64,000 bases of DNA, taken from Polytrichum commune. Its lineage: Eukaryota > Streptophyta > Polytrichopsida > Polytrichales > Polytrichaceae. Location: NCBI GenBank assembly GCA_950295325.1, contig OX485803.1, forward strand, positions 46,889,554-46,953,553. Direction: 5' to 3'. A model generated the notes under the pieces. The model made no database searches and had not been told where the DNA came from. It saw only the letters and a program-made list of their open reading frames with translations. The translations under genes were made by a program, and so were the position numbers. Shown in pieces: positions 47,600 through 58,700 of the stretch; the stretch's first letter is position 1; each line of letters opens with the position of its first letter.

Positions 47600-48647
47600 A
47601 TAATTGCTACATGCATGAGGCCTCTTAAACCTAGTCTTCTTGGATGAAAACACACTCTACGTAGACTAGACTGTTGACAAACAAAAGTTGAGCAACAACA
47701 TCTGGATGGCCTTACTACACTGCGAAGAATCGAATACAATGGAAGGCACCCTTCTCATGCACCCCAACATCAAAACAACCACCCCCACTGTCCTAGCTAG
47801 AACATGGGATCTCATGTGGTCTTGCAGGATCACCTAGGCCGAAATCCTCCCACCTAAAAATCCCGCAACTTTCTTCCCTCGTAGTATTACATTGCATGTT
47901 GGCCAGGGATGAAGAAACTTAAAAAAAACTTCCAACTGCTGCAACTTAACCCTCTCACAAACTGCACAAACAAGTGCCAAAATTAACAGTTTGCGTTATC
48001 AATCAGTCTACCCACCCGGACAGCAAACTGTAAGATTATGGTACCATACATATATTGTTGAGGACCACTCAACCCAAGCTCACATACACAACTTCCTGAA
48101 ACACCATCCGAATACTCATCCGTCACCCCTAGCCTCACCTGTCATACTCCAGCCCACGACTTCCTGCAGTCTTCCCAGCCTGCACTTGATTCACCTCTTC
48201 CGAAGCAAATCGCAAAGTGGAAACGAACTAGCTGTTTGCAAACTAGACTTGCAGATGAACATGTGGGCTAATACAAGATCCAAGGGAAAAGGTCGGCCTT
48301 ATCTGCGGCGAGCGAGTTTCCAGGCAGGCTCCACAAGCCCAACCCCGAACAGAAACCAAAAAGTCAATTCAAATGACAATCGATGTGTACTTTTGTTCTG
48401 CGTTTCTGATGATGATCAAACAAATACTTTCGTTCTACTTATCTGCTTCATGCAATGAGGAAAGCTATTTGGAGACCTGAACTGAAGAAAACGCTCTTTT
48501 GATGTACTCGTGGATTCATGTATGAAGAAGAATCCGCAGTGACGATTTAAACGAATTATACATGTTAGACAATGGAGATGACAAACATCATCAATGAATA
48601 ACAACCAAGTTCTGAGCGGATCTGTGCTTTTGTAACAGTTTTGTAGG
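47600..48647. other. Unassigned flank of the LTR retrotransposon
   Basis: The plus frame 47991-48458 (155 codons) has no recognised domain or splice context. The DNA is interrupted at 48,652 by the retrotransposon and continues at 55,713. Confidence 0.35.
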
Positions 48648-48652
48648 TCCAG
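48648..48652 (+). repeat. Target-site duplication TCCAG, left
   Basis: TCCAG before the 5' LTR; the same five bases follow the 3' LTR at 55713-55717. Confidence 0.85.
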
Positions 48653-49625
48653 TGTCGCGCACCTCTCCATGAGGAATGCCCGAAACACCATGGGCACAAG
48701 GGGGACCCCGGAGTGACACCCGGGACTTGTGGCGCCGTTGGTGAGAGGGCCCAAGTGATCCTAGTGTGGGTGAGGACCCCGGGCGTTGGGAACGCCTCCC
48801 ACCCACGGAGACTAGGATGCACAAGGGTAAGGCCATAAGCTATGCGTAGCTCATGGCGTGGTGAGTCTAGAATGCTCAAGAACACCTTAATCGGAGGTGT
48901 GAGCTAGGAGTTATGGCCATTTGAGTGGGGCGCTGTCCCGGGACAGCGCCCTGGTACAGCAGTGCCTGGGAGTGATTCCCGGGACTGCAAAGGTTCAAAC
49001 AGGCATAACTTCCTCACCACTTGCCCGAATGGGGCAAGTGAGGAGTGCATCGGCATCTACGTGAAGCGTAGATGAAGATGAAGTGGTCAAGTGTTAGCAT
49101 CAGACATCATACAAGGAAGTTATGATGGTCTGAAGCTGTGGGGGCTTCTAGGCCCAGCGGCTAAGGGAAAACGTCCACTTGGCCCCAACTCTTGGCAGAG
49201 AGACAAGAGGTTGGTTGACGGTGGGGTAGGGGCCCCGTGTAGAGTCCTAGAGGCTTATATGGGTGAGGTGGTGTGGCCTCACCCACCCGAGGCCGAACGG
49301 CACGGCCTCCATGGGCATTGGCCCATTGTGAGGCCATAGTTGCCTAGTATGGTTCGGGTTGTTGTAGTGTTGCTCCGGCAACGCGATGATCAACATAGGA
49401 TTGGACTTCCATGGATGGAAGTCCACATCCAAGAAATGAGTTACCGATTAAGGGGTGAGTCCCGAAAGCAAAGTAGGAGGGTTGGTTCCCTCCTATGAAC
49501 TATAAGGTCCGGGGTAGGAGGAGCTAACCATTAGCATGGCGGAATGCGAATGGTTAGCGCTCGTAACCTTTGCTAGAATTGAAAATTGGCAAGATTGTCA
49601 AGGGGGGCTAGCAAGGGTTGCGACA
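48653..49625 (+). repeat. 5' LTR, 973 bp
   Basis: TG...CA termini within TGTCGC...GCGACA. It contains a perfect 24-bp palindrome (48928-48951), the stem CTTGCCCGAATGGGGCAAG (about 49,020-49,040), CATCTACGTGAAGCGTAGATG (about 49,052) and GACTTCCATGGATGGAAGTC (about 49,407). The open frames within are mirrored in the other LTR and are not genes. Confidence 0.9.
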
Positions 49626-49627
49626 CT

Positions 49628-49645
49628 TGGTATCAGAGCAGGGTT
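49628..49645 (+). promoter_or_regulatory. Primer-binding site, initiator tRNA-Met type
   Basis: TGGTATCAGAGCAGGGTT begins two bases after the LTR. The first twelve bases match the complement of the plant tRNA-iMet 3' end, the usual primer for minus-strand synthesis in plant LTR elements. Confidence 0.9.
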
Positions 49646-50304
49646 CCAAGTTTTGAGCTCGCACTTTGAGGGAAACATGGGTATCAAAAATGCGGGTTAT
49701 GATGGTGAGCCCGGGGTTTCCAAAAGGTTGTGAGGCTCAAATTGGAACAAGGATCATGTGCAAGTGGAATTTGACCATACCATTGGTTCAAATGACAATG
49801 GTGGGCATGAGGGTGGATTTGGTAAGGAAAATGGAGGAGTGCTTTGAAAAGGGCTCCCGCAAACCTCAAAAAACATTTGGGGCCTAGAATACCGAAAGCA
49901 CCCAAAACCTTGGAGGGCATTAATGTTGGATTGAAATTCCAATTCGAAATGCTTGGAAGGTATTGATGTTGGAATGAATTTGGTGCTAATGAGGCACCCG
50001 GGGCCTCTTAAGGCCTATGTGCGCTATTCAAACGCACAAATGAAGGATACACCTAAAACGGACGAGCTTTCTAAGAAATGCATCCTTTTAGGTGGGGTTT
50101 TAAAAGCGGGTGGTGGATGCCTTGTTTAAGTCCCCAAGGCTTCTTGAGGACACGGTGGGGACCATCAAGTTTGCAAGAGCATTGAAGCCAATGGTCCCAA
50201 AGAGAAGTTCGGCGGCGCATCACCACAAGTGGCTTTAGCCAAAGTAGGTCCCAAAGAAATGAGTGCAAATTGTTTGGTCCATTTTACTTAGGCAAAACAT
50301 GTTG

Positions 50305-50600
50305 GTGCCGCGGACGGAATGTTGAAAGGTGGCTTTATGCTTCCAAAGCAAATCATACTCGTGCCGCGGATGGAATGTTGGGAGGTGGGTTTGTCCTACC
50401 AAGGCAATTCATGTTCGTACCGCGGACGGAGTGTGGGAAGGTGGCTTTGTGCTACCAAGGCAAAACATGTTTGTTTTCCGGACAAATTATTAGAAATTGG
50501 TTTTGTGGCACCAAACCAATTTGTCCCGCGGACGAAATGTTTAAAGTTGGCTTTGCGGACCAAGCCAAGCCAAGTTGCCGAGGACCAAATGTTGGATGAT
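50305..50600 (+). repeat. 56-bp tandem repeats in the gag/protease spacer
   Basis: Units start at 50305, 50361 and 50417 (GTGCCGCGGACGGAATGTTG and variants). About three more degenerate units run to 50,600. 56 is not a multiple of three, so each unit shifts the frame; the overlapping 109- and 146-codon frames are by-products. Confidence 0.75.
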
Positions 50601-50669
50601 GGCTTTATGGCCAAGGCTAGTAGCCTTAAGCCGAGGCCAAGTATTTTGTACCTTGAGGCTCAAATGAAT

Positions 50670-51135
50670 GGGAGGCTTGTCTCATGGGTTGACAAAGAGT
50701 TAAGGCATTCTTTCATGACCCCAAAGCTCACAAGGGAGTTGGGGTTTGCCGATTGGTAGAGTGGTGAAGCCCACCAAGGTGCGGTTTGGAAAGGGCGAAC
50801 CGCATGAGACAAAGGAGGCCGCGATGCATGTAACCTTTCAATGTGGGACATTGGAATTTTGTCAAAATTTCACACCATGTGAAATAGATGAAATGCATGT
50901 CATTGTGAAGGCCGCCTTCTTTGAAACTCACATGATAGATGTGAGGTGCAAGCCGGTGTGCTTGCGGTGCATTATGATGTGTCATAATGGCAAAGAATTG
51001 AGGTTCAAATTGACAAGGACTCCTATGGTAGGAGGACCCAAGTTGAATTTGGTCTTAATGGACCAAATGAAATATGGTAAACATAATGGTCGTGGTTCAA
51101 TTGAAGCAACTCCAAGGAACTCATGGGGAGGCTAG
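50670..51135 (+). pseudogene. Retrotransposon protease remnant
   Basis: MNGRLVSWVDKELRHSFMTP (from about 50,665) aligns with the VD(S/T)GA(S/T)H.F motif of retropepsins: the Asp is kept but the Ser/Thr-Gly is changed to Lys-Glu, so catalysis is lost. A stop at 50758 breaks the frame. The next open frame, 50746-51135, continues with GTLEFCQNFTPCEID, EMHVIVKAAFFETHMIDVR and KLTRTPMVGG, the C-terminal half of the protease and the link to RT. Retropepsins cleave the Gag-Pol polyprotein inside the particle. Confidence 0.65.
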
Positions 51136-51169
51136 GAAAGATGGGCCTCCCCCAAACCATACTTGTGGG

Positions 51170-52450
51170 ATGTTGGTGAGATACGAGGATGTATTCACCA
51201 ATGTGTTGCTCAAAATGTTACCGCCAAGAAGTGAATTGCAACTTTGCTCAAGAAGAAATTGAGTTCTTGAGGCATGTGGTGACAAAGGAAGTTGGTGGAC
51301 AAACATGAAGAATTTCAAGGCAATCCAAGAGGAGAATTGGTCCTTGACTCAAAAAAAAAAGCTTAGGTCATTGGTTGGCCTAGCCAACTACTACCACCAC
51401 TTCATTCTAGATTTGTTTTAAGGTTGCTAGGGCCTTACTCGACTTATTGAGGAAATGGGTATTCCAAGAGTGGGATGAGCCTTGTCACCAAGCCCTTGGG
51501 AAGCTCAAGAGCAAGTTCCCTTCACAAGATGTGGTTAAGTTTCCGGGTTTTCATAAGCATTTTGAGGTGCACATGGAGACGAAGGACTTTATCATTGGCG
51601 GATGTTGATCCAAGATGGATGACCATTGCTTATGAGAGCATTAAGCTCCATGGTTGTCGAACCTTGTCCGGCTTGTGCAAGAAATGGCTATCCCAAGAGT
51701 GGGATGAGCCGTGCCACCAAGCCATTGAGGAGCTTAAGACGAAGTTCTCTTCGCTGCCCGTGCTCAAGTTCGCGGAGTTTGACATACCTTTTGAGGTGCA
51801 TACGGGGGCGAGAGACTTTATTTGGCGGATGTGGATGTAAAAAAAAAATGGCCATTGCATATGGGAGCATGAAGCTCGATGGTTGTAAGACCTTGTCCGA
51901 CTTGTGAAAGAAATGGCTATCCCAAGAGTGGGACTAGCCTTGTCACCAAGTCTTTGGGGAGCTTAAGAGCAAGTTCTCTTCACCGCCTGTGCTCAAGTTC
52001 ATGAAGTTTGACAAACCTTTTGAGGTGCATACGGGGGCGAGTAACTTTGCCAATGATGGATTGTTAATGTAAGATGGATGGCCTTTGCATATGGGGGCTT
52101 GAGGCTCGATGGTTGTCAAAGAAGACAACCAACTCATGACAAAGAACTTCTTTGCCGTAGTGCATTGCTTGAAGATGTGGCGACATTATTTGGGGTCGCA
52201 CAAAGCAAAGGTCTACATGGACAATGTGTCCTAAAAGTATTTTAACGTATACAAGCACAAGTGAGCGCCAAGTTATTGCGGTGGCATGATAGTTTGGCGC
52301 TTATGAAGGTGGATTTGGTCCACAAACCGGACCATGGAAATGTGGTGCCGGATGCGCTAAGTAGACCGGATGAGTTCCAAGCAATGAGAACCATCCAAAC
52401 CTTGTGGCTAATGTGTGCCGGCGAAGGAAACTTGTGATGCAAGATACGGG
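51170..52450 (+). pseudogene. Reverse transcriptase/RNase H remnant with palm deletion
   Basis: The RT entry region RYEDVFTNVLLKMLPPRSE (about 51,178-51,236) joins at about 51,237 directly to CNFAQEEIEFLRHVV, which in intact elements lies after the Y(I/V)DD active site. Roughly 190 codons, including both catalytic Asp residues, are absent. After stops, SLVGLANYYHHFI and KVARALLDLL lead to the RNase H region, which is present three times (51453-52120). Later LLRWHDSLALMKVDLVHKPD then DALSRPDEF marks the RNase H end. RT copies element RNA into DNA; this remnant cannot. Confidence 0.8.
51453..52120 (+). repeat. 229-bp tandem triplication of the RNase H segment
   Basis: Copies start at 51453, 51682 and 51911. 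The first two are exactly 229 bp each; the third is about 208 bp and then continues into unique RNase H text. Each encodes QEWD(E)PCHQ..., LK(S/T)KF, KF..F...FEVH(T/M). The copies differ by many substitutions from each other, so the triplication is old relative to the LTRs. 229 is not a multiple of three. Confidence 0.85.
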
Positions 52451-52499
52451 AGGGGTAAATTAACTACCCCGAGGCACAAAAGCTTTTAGGTGAGCTTCG

Positions 52500-53500
52500 C
52501 AAGAGCAAGGTGCTCAAAGAGGTTAAGTTGGTGGACGGATTGTTCAAGTGTAAGCAAAGTCGGGTGTATGTGCCTCAAGGCAAGTTGAGGCTATCGGTTT
52601 TGAAGGAAAAATGTGATAGTCCTATTGCCGGCCATAGAGGAGAAAGAAAAAACCGCCATAGAATGGTGTCATGGAGGTACCATTGGCGGTGCATAAAGGA
52701 GGATATAGCCCACTTTGTGAAGGCGTGAATAAAGTGCCAAGAGAACCGAGCCTCTTACCAAAAGCAAGGCGGTTTCTTGCAACCGTTGCCTATCCCGTCG
52801 GCGCCATGGCATAGTATGTGCATGGACTTGATCACAAGTTTGCCGGAGTCACATGGGTATGATGCCATCTTGTTGATGGTAGAGCGGTTTGCCAAGTTGG
52901 CACACATGGTGCCGATTGTGGGAACCGCCACCGCGTTGCAAACCGCATAGCCTTTTCTCAAAGGATGGTTGAGGCACCACGGGTTGCCAAGAGTGATTGT
53001 GTGGGATCAAGATCCAAAGTTCACAAGTGCATTTTCAATGCATTTCTCTAAGGAGGTCGGAATGAAACTAAGGTTTAGCACGGCCTTGCATTCCCAAATG
53101 AATGGGAAAGCGGAGCATGTGAATGGAGTCTTGAAGCAATACTTGAGGAACTTGGTGGGGGCGGACCAAGGAGATTGGGCGGACTATGTGGGTCGAGCGG
53201 AGTGTAATTGCAATGTAGCCACGCACTTGGCTACCAAGGGGTGGTCTTTCGTGGTGGCTTATGGAGTGGATGCGCTCCAACCTATTAACCTAGCTCTCGA
53301 GGGGGCACATTCAACACTAGAGTTCAACCAAGATGGTGAGGACTTGGCCAAGGATGGTAAACAAGTCTTGGAGATGACCAAGTTGTTGGTGGAGAAAGCC
53401 CGAAGGTGCTACGGAGTGCAAATCAATGCCGGAAGACGCGAAGTGGAGTATGAGGTGGGCCAATAAGGTGTTGTTGAATGTGGACAACTTCACCTTGCCC
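52500..53500 (+). pseudogene. Retrotransposon integrase remnant
   Basis: The zinc-binding region GHRGERKNRHRMVSWRYHW...KCQ (52,630-52,745) has a TGA at its first Cys. The DDE core follows: CMDLITSLPESHGYDAILL (first Asp, about 52,820), VIVWDQDPKFTSAFS (second Asp, about 52,995) and SQMNGKAEHVNGVLKQYLR (Glu, about 53,100). The open frame 52969-53466 covers the second half. All three acidic residues survive, but a TAG at about 52,948 and the Cys stop break the protein. Integrase inserts the cDNA and sets the 5-bp duplication. Confidence 0.8.
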
Positions 53501-53639
53501 AAAGGCCTTACTTCAAAAGTTCATGTCCAAAATTGGAGCTTCGTTTTCCATTGTGGAACAAGTGTTCAAGGACATGTATAAGTTGGAATTACCGCCGGAG
53601 ATCAAAGTGCATCCGACATTTCATGTCTCATTACGAAAG

Positions 53640-53940
53640 TCATTTTAGGACGACACCTTGTGGCCCGATCACAAGCAAGTGATTAGGCCACCTCCCGACC
53701 TTGTGGAGGTCATTTGGAACATGAGGTAGGAGGGCACCTTCAAGTGTAGGAAGCCCAAGTGAAAATGAAAAAAATGTACAAAAGAGTACTTGGTGAAATG
53801 GTGAGGATACCATGAAAAAGAAACCGCTTGGGTGGCGGCAAGAGACATGGTGAACACCAATGAATAGGTGAAGCACTTTGAAGAAACTAAGGCTAAGGAT
53901 TCCAATAAAATGAAGTGTAGGCATTGATGAAGACATCAAT
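53640..53940 (+). pseudogene. Chromodomain remnant at the end of pol
   Basis: In one frame the text reads DDTLWPDHKQVIRPPPDL, then KEYLVKW, a stop, GYHEKETAWVAARDMVN and EETKAKD. EYLVKWxGYxxxExTWxxxxxL is the chromodomain pattern at the C-terminus of chromovirus integrases, which targets insertion to modified chromatin. Four in-frame stops are visible. It supports placing the element in the chromovirus branch. Confidence 0.7.
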
Positions 53941-54724
53941 CTCCTTTAGTGGGGGAGAGACGCTAGTAGCACACTTAGCTTCGAGGTTAATTATGCCACA
54001 ACATGAACTTGTTCTTTGGCTTGAGGGAATAAAGTCCAAACTTTAGTGGTGCAAAGAGAAAAGTATGAGATGAGGTCCTAGTCTTGTACTTGTGCTTGGT
54101 TAATGGAAGAGGGGGAATAGATATGCCAAACTAGGTTGGGTAAGCCGAGTAATTGGGGGCCATGGCTTGGAGGGGCCTTGGATAAAACCAAGAAACTTCT
54201 TAGTTGTGGGCTTGTCCGGGCGGGGGCAAGGTGATGGCGCGTGCTCATAAAAGTGCTACCCGCGAGTTAACGAGAGTTGGCGCATGGGAGTCATGAACCC
54301 ATGTCTCGAAAGAGCAAAGTGGGAACCGAGTCGGGCGGGACTTGGCATCACCCCCGTGCGATCGAGGCGTGGCTTAACAATGGAAAGCCATCTCGGAGTT
54401 GCAACCGAGACAACTTAGTGGAAGCATTGAGGTCTCGCCTAGATGTGTCACGTTAGGCTAGTGGAGCCTAACGGGGGAGGCCCCAAAGGAGGGGCAACCC
54501 ATGTGAGTCCCGAAGTAGGTGGGTCTAGTATAGGTTAGGTCCTTGGAGGAGTTCCAAGGTCGCTAACGGACCACCTAGTAACGACACCTTTGGGACTATG
54601 CCAAATTTGAAGATGCATTGTGGGGGTCGCGCCCTAAGGTAAACATAATGCCGCACCATAGAGGATGGCAACTTGAGAATTGGTGTGCCGACTACGAGTA
54701 TAGTCGATGAGGGGATCGACTCCG

Positions 54725-54739
54725 TTTGGTGGGGGTGAG
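54725..54739 (+). promoter_or_regulatory. Candidate polypurine tract
   Basis: TTTGGTGGGGGTGAG lies immediately before the 3' LTR, where plus-strand synthesis should start. It is purine-rich but not pure. Confidence 0.5.
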
Positions 54740-55712
54740 TGTCGCGCACCTCTCCATGAGGAATGCCCGAAACACCATGGGCACAAGGGGGACCCCGGAG
54801 TGACACCCGGGACTTGTGGCGCCGTTGGTGAGAGGGCCCAAGTGATCCTAGTGTGGGTGAGGACCCCGGGCGTTGGGAACGCCTCCCACCCACGGAGACT
54901 AGGATGCACAAGGGTAAGGCCATAAGCTATGCGTAGCTCATGGCGTGGTGAGTCTAGAATGCTCAAGAACACCTTAATCGGAGGTGTGAGCTAGGAGTTA
55001 TGGCCATTTGAGTGGGGCGCTGTCCCGGGACAGCGCCCTGGTACAGCAGTGCCTGGGAGTGATTCCCGGGACTGCAAAGGTTCAAACAGGCATAACTTCC
55101 TCACCACTTGCCCGAATGGGGCAAGTGAGGAGTGCATCGGCATCTACGTGAAGCGTAGATGAAGATGAAGTGGTCAAGTGTTAGCATCAGACATCATACA
55201 AGGAAGTTATGATGGTCTGAAGCTGTGGGGGCTTCTAGGCCCAGCGGCTAAGGGAAAACGTCCACTTGGCCCCAACTCTTGGCAGAGAGACAAGAGGTTG
55301 GTTGACGGTGGGGTAGGGGCCCCGTGTAGAGTCCTAGAGGCTTATATGGGTGAGGTGGTGTGGCCTCACCCACCCGAGGCCGAACGGCACGGCCTCCATG
55401 GGCATTGGCCCATTGTGAGGCCATAGTTGCCTAGTATGGTTCGGGTTGTTGTAGTGTTGCTCCGGCAACGCGATGATCAACATAGGATTGGACTTCCATG
55501 GATGGAAGTCCACATCCAAGAAATGAGTTACCGATTAAGGGGTGAGTCCCGAAAGCAAAGTAGGAGGGTTGGTTCCCTCCTATGAACTATAAGGTCCGGG
55601 GTAGGAGGAGCTAACCATTAGCATGGCGGAATGCGAATGGTTAGCGCTCGTAACCTTTGCTAGAATTGAAAATTGGCAAGATTGTCAAGGGGGGCTAGCA
55701 AGGGTTGCGACA
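54740..55712 (+). repeat. 3' LTR, 973 bp
   Basis: Same length and termini as the 5' LTR. Three overlapping open frames translate to identical protein strings in both copies, and the DNA I compared by eye was the same. TCCAG follows at 55713-55717. Confidence 0.9.
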
Positions 55713-55717
55713 TCCAG

Positions 55718-58700
55718 TGTCCTGTGTGGGTTGGGAAACTGGTTGATGACAATTGTTCAAGATGGGGCTGGGTTTCTGATGGAGGTTTTTCTTCTAAGTG
55801 TGGTGGCAAAGCTTTACAGGTTTTGGTTTCACTTTCGATTTTGAATCAAAATCGGTATGTGTGCGGGAGGACGAGGATGAGTAAAATTTAAGGTCTCGTT
55901 CGCCTGAACAATTATGTTGAGATTTCTTAAATCTGACGTCCTCCCCAGTCACACTTTTCTTATAGCATGGATGAATACGGCGAGAAGTCTAGACAATGAT
56001 GATAACATGGAAGGTCTCGTTCAGCATATTGGCCCAAAGGCCATGCTGACCATTCTGAAATGATCACCACCCATAATCTGATGTCTTACTTCGAAAACCC
56101 CATGCATTCTTTTGTTTTAAGTGAAGTCCAGGTGGGGACAATGACGATAACATTGATTAAGTGCCGGAAGTGGAGGTGTTGGCCGACACATACTTGATCT
56201 CGTATGGGCACTGCTCTGTTGATGCACAAGTGGCCGATTTGGCGCACAGCGGATCGCTGCAGAGCACAGGCTTTGAGGCTGAGGATTGAGAAGGTGTATA
56301 CGCGCTCAAGATGCTCTGCAGGAAAATCAAAACATTGATTGTGAATAGAGATCAATAAACAAAAAATGAAAGCTCCTCACATGCACATCGTCTTTCAATG
56401 ACAAATCGAAAATTGGACTTACAAAAAAAAATTATTTAACCACTTCGGCTTCAAGTAGATCTCGGTGACTGGTCATGCTCCACATTGGCGACTGTGGTAC
56501 AACTTTTTGGTCTCAGAATAGTCATTTTAGAATTTTGATAGGATGTGAATTCATATTGGCACTCAGAATGTGAAATGGACGTTAAAGTAAGTCATTAGTG
56601 ACCAATTATACGAAATGAGCTAAGGGTGAAACATTTAGTTCATATGAAACAGATCCCAAGAGGAAGAGTCTTTTGGGTAGGGCAATAGACATGTGACCAA
56701 GTCGAAGAGCCTTATGAAATCTGATTCCAAGAGACGAGGTAGTTAATTTAGGGGATATAGAGGAGAAGAGGGAAAGGAGAAAGGCAGTTCCTCTCGAGAA
56801 GAGAGCCTCCCTTGCTTTGTCGTTTTTTGAGTGCTTTTCGCTTGGGTGTGAAGCCCTTTGTGATGTACATCTTACTCTTCTTAATATAATATTACAGCGT
56901 GAAGCTGTCTTATCAACTGTGTGTGAGTGAATCGAAATTGTGATGTGTTGTTTGTGTTATTGTTGTGAATCAATTAAGTCAAAGCATCATTTTCTGGTTC
57001 GTGAAGAATCGGGAAAGCAATTGTATTACCTTTCTCCTGTGAAGGGAGTAAGATAATTGTTGTGTGCTCTTCATTGCTGAAAGTTATGTAAAGGAGTGTG
57101 AAACTCTGAATGAAATTACTGCATTCTTACCTTCTTAATTGGGACACTTGCTGTAAGGATGTGTTAGGGGTGGCACTGTGTGGATCATTTGTGGTGTCCC
57201 AATCCCAACATTCTTACTCTTGACTATAACTTACAAGTGGAATGTGAGATTTCACTGTGGGTAACTGTATCATTTATTTGTGTGAATTTGGCAAGGAAAG
57301 TTATAGTGATCCTCTCGGAGAGATCAAGAATCGTACTTGTACTGCAATCTTATTGGGGAATAATTATGAAAAAACTTGAGGGTGTGAAACCTGTAATCAA
57401 TATGTAAGCCCAAATTGGGAACTTATCATGTCATAATAGAGTGAATGTGAAGTTCATTCTTTATGTGTGTGTTCGGCCATGGGGGTTGGCTGGATTAGCC
57501 TTACTTTATCTGATGGGAATTCAGGATAGACTTTTGAGAATCAACTTGTCATCTCTGTGGAAAATTCCTCTAAAGGTGCAAGTATAAATTAAAAACTTGT
57601 GAAAGGAGCGAATTTCATTTGTCATTGTCTGGCGTGCGTATGAGGTTAAACTGTGTGAAGCAGTTTAATCATCTTCAATTCCCCAAGGCTCCTTTATGTT
57701 GTTGAATGGAACAAGAAATCCGAAATCTCCCATGGTTCATTTGATGTTAGAATTCTACAAAGTTAATCAAGAGATTACAAGCCTGATAAATAAGTTTGTA
57801 GAATCAGTTGAAATGAGCAATGTTCATGTCGAAGGAAGATTGAAATTCGGCCAAGCTATGGAAGTATGAAAACTTGAAGTAACCTTTTTCTGTCTGCAGT
57901 GTCCCAGCAACAATTCTGTGAAGCCATTGAGTGTAGGAATTCATTTCAGAAAGTGATGCTCTGTTCTCTCATGGTCAAAAATGTCGTAGTTATTTTGTTG
58001 TGGATGATTAGAGCTTAAGTCTCAATAGGAAGGAAACCCCAGTGTGGAAATTCAGCAGCTAAAAGCAAGAGATCAGTGGAAATCATTTCTGAAGTAAATG
58101 CCGAATCTACTGACTGGAGAGAAATTTAGAAGTTTGTAGCAATGAGGACTTGATAAACTACGGCAATCTGTTACCACCTTGAAGAAAAGGAAGAGGAATT
58201 TAACCTGCACCGCAACCGGGCGAATACGAGCCGTCTGCGGGAGAAAAGGAGGAGTTTACGTCCGCGGCGAGTCTGCGAAAGAGGGAGTTGTGAGCGCGAG
58301 AAGCGTGGCACCTTTAACCCATATCGTTTGGGCGAGTTTAGGAGGGCAAGCATATAAGGAGAAGGGACTTGAGCTACTTTTGAGAACTTGACGCTGACTT
58401 GGTTACTGGTGACTGGCTACTTGTTACTGGTTACTGGATACTAAGACTATGGCCCTCTCTATAAGACGTGACTTGATACTGGTGACTAGACTATGGCCGT
58501 GCCGTGTAGACTATGGTCCCGCGATTAGACTCTTACGGTCCCGGTTCGGTTCGGTCACTAGGTTACTGTCACACGTTAGACTTTTGTTAATTTTAATAAT
58601 TAATGCATTCAATTCCACTGTGATAGTGTTAAGTCTAAAACTGGCTAAGGAAATAATTCATTTATGTGGTCTTTATCTAATTAAATCAATCACTTAACCA

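Larger units (their letters stand above)
48653..55712 (+). mobile_element. Young chromovirus-like Ty3/gypsy LTR retrotransposon, 7060 bp, coding-defective
   Basis: 973-bp LTRs (48653-49625 and 54740-55712) start TGTCGCGC and end GCGACA. They are exactly 6087 bp apart in phase, with no difference found where I compared them. A TCCAG duplication flanks them. A tRNA-iMet-type primer site starts at 49628. The interior reads, in order, degenerate gag, protease, RT edges, RNase H, integrase and chromodomain, the Ty3/gypsy chromovirus order. Stops, a large RT deletion and a triplication make it unable to supply its own enzymes. Identical-looking LTRs mean it nevertheless moved recently. Confidence 0.9.

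Noticed and set aside
49091-49432. Open frames repeated identically at 55178-55519
   Set aside because: They are in the LTRs, overlap each other on both strands and have no domain; identity reflects LTR identity.
53945-53965. TAGTGGGGGAGAG as the polypurine tract
   Set aside because: It looks like a classic tract but lies about 775 bp before the 3' LTR. The tract must adjoin the LTR, where GGTGGGGGTGAG is found. It may be a relic of an older LTR boundary.
56700-57200. Copia-type solo LTR
   Set aside because: Composition looks right but no TG...CA ends, duplication or second copy could be found.
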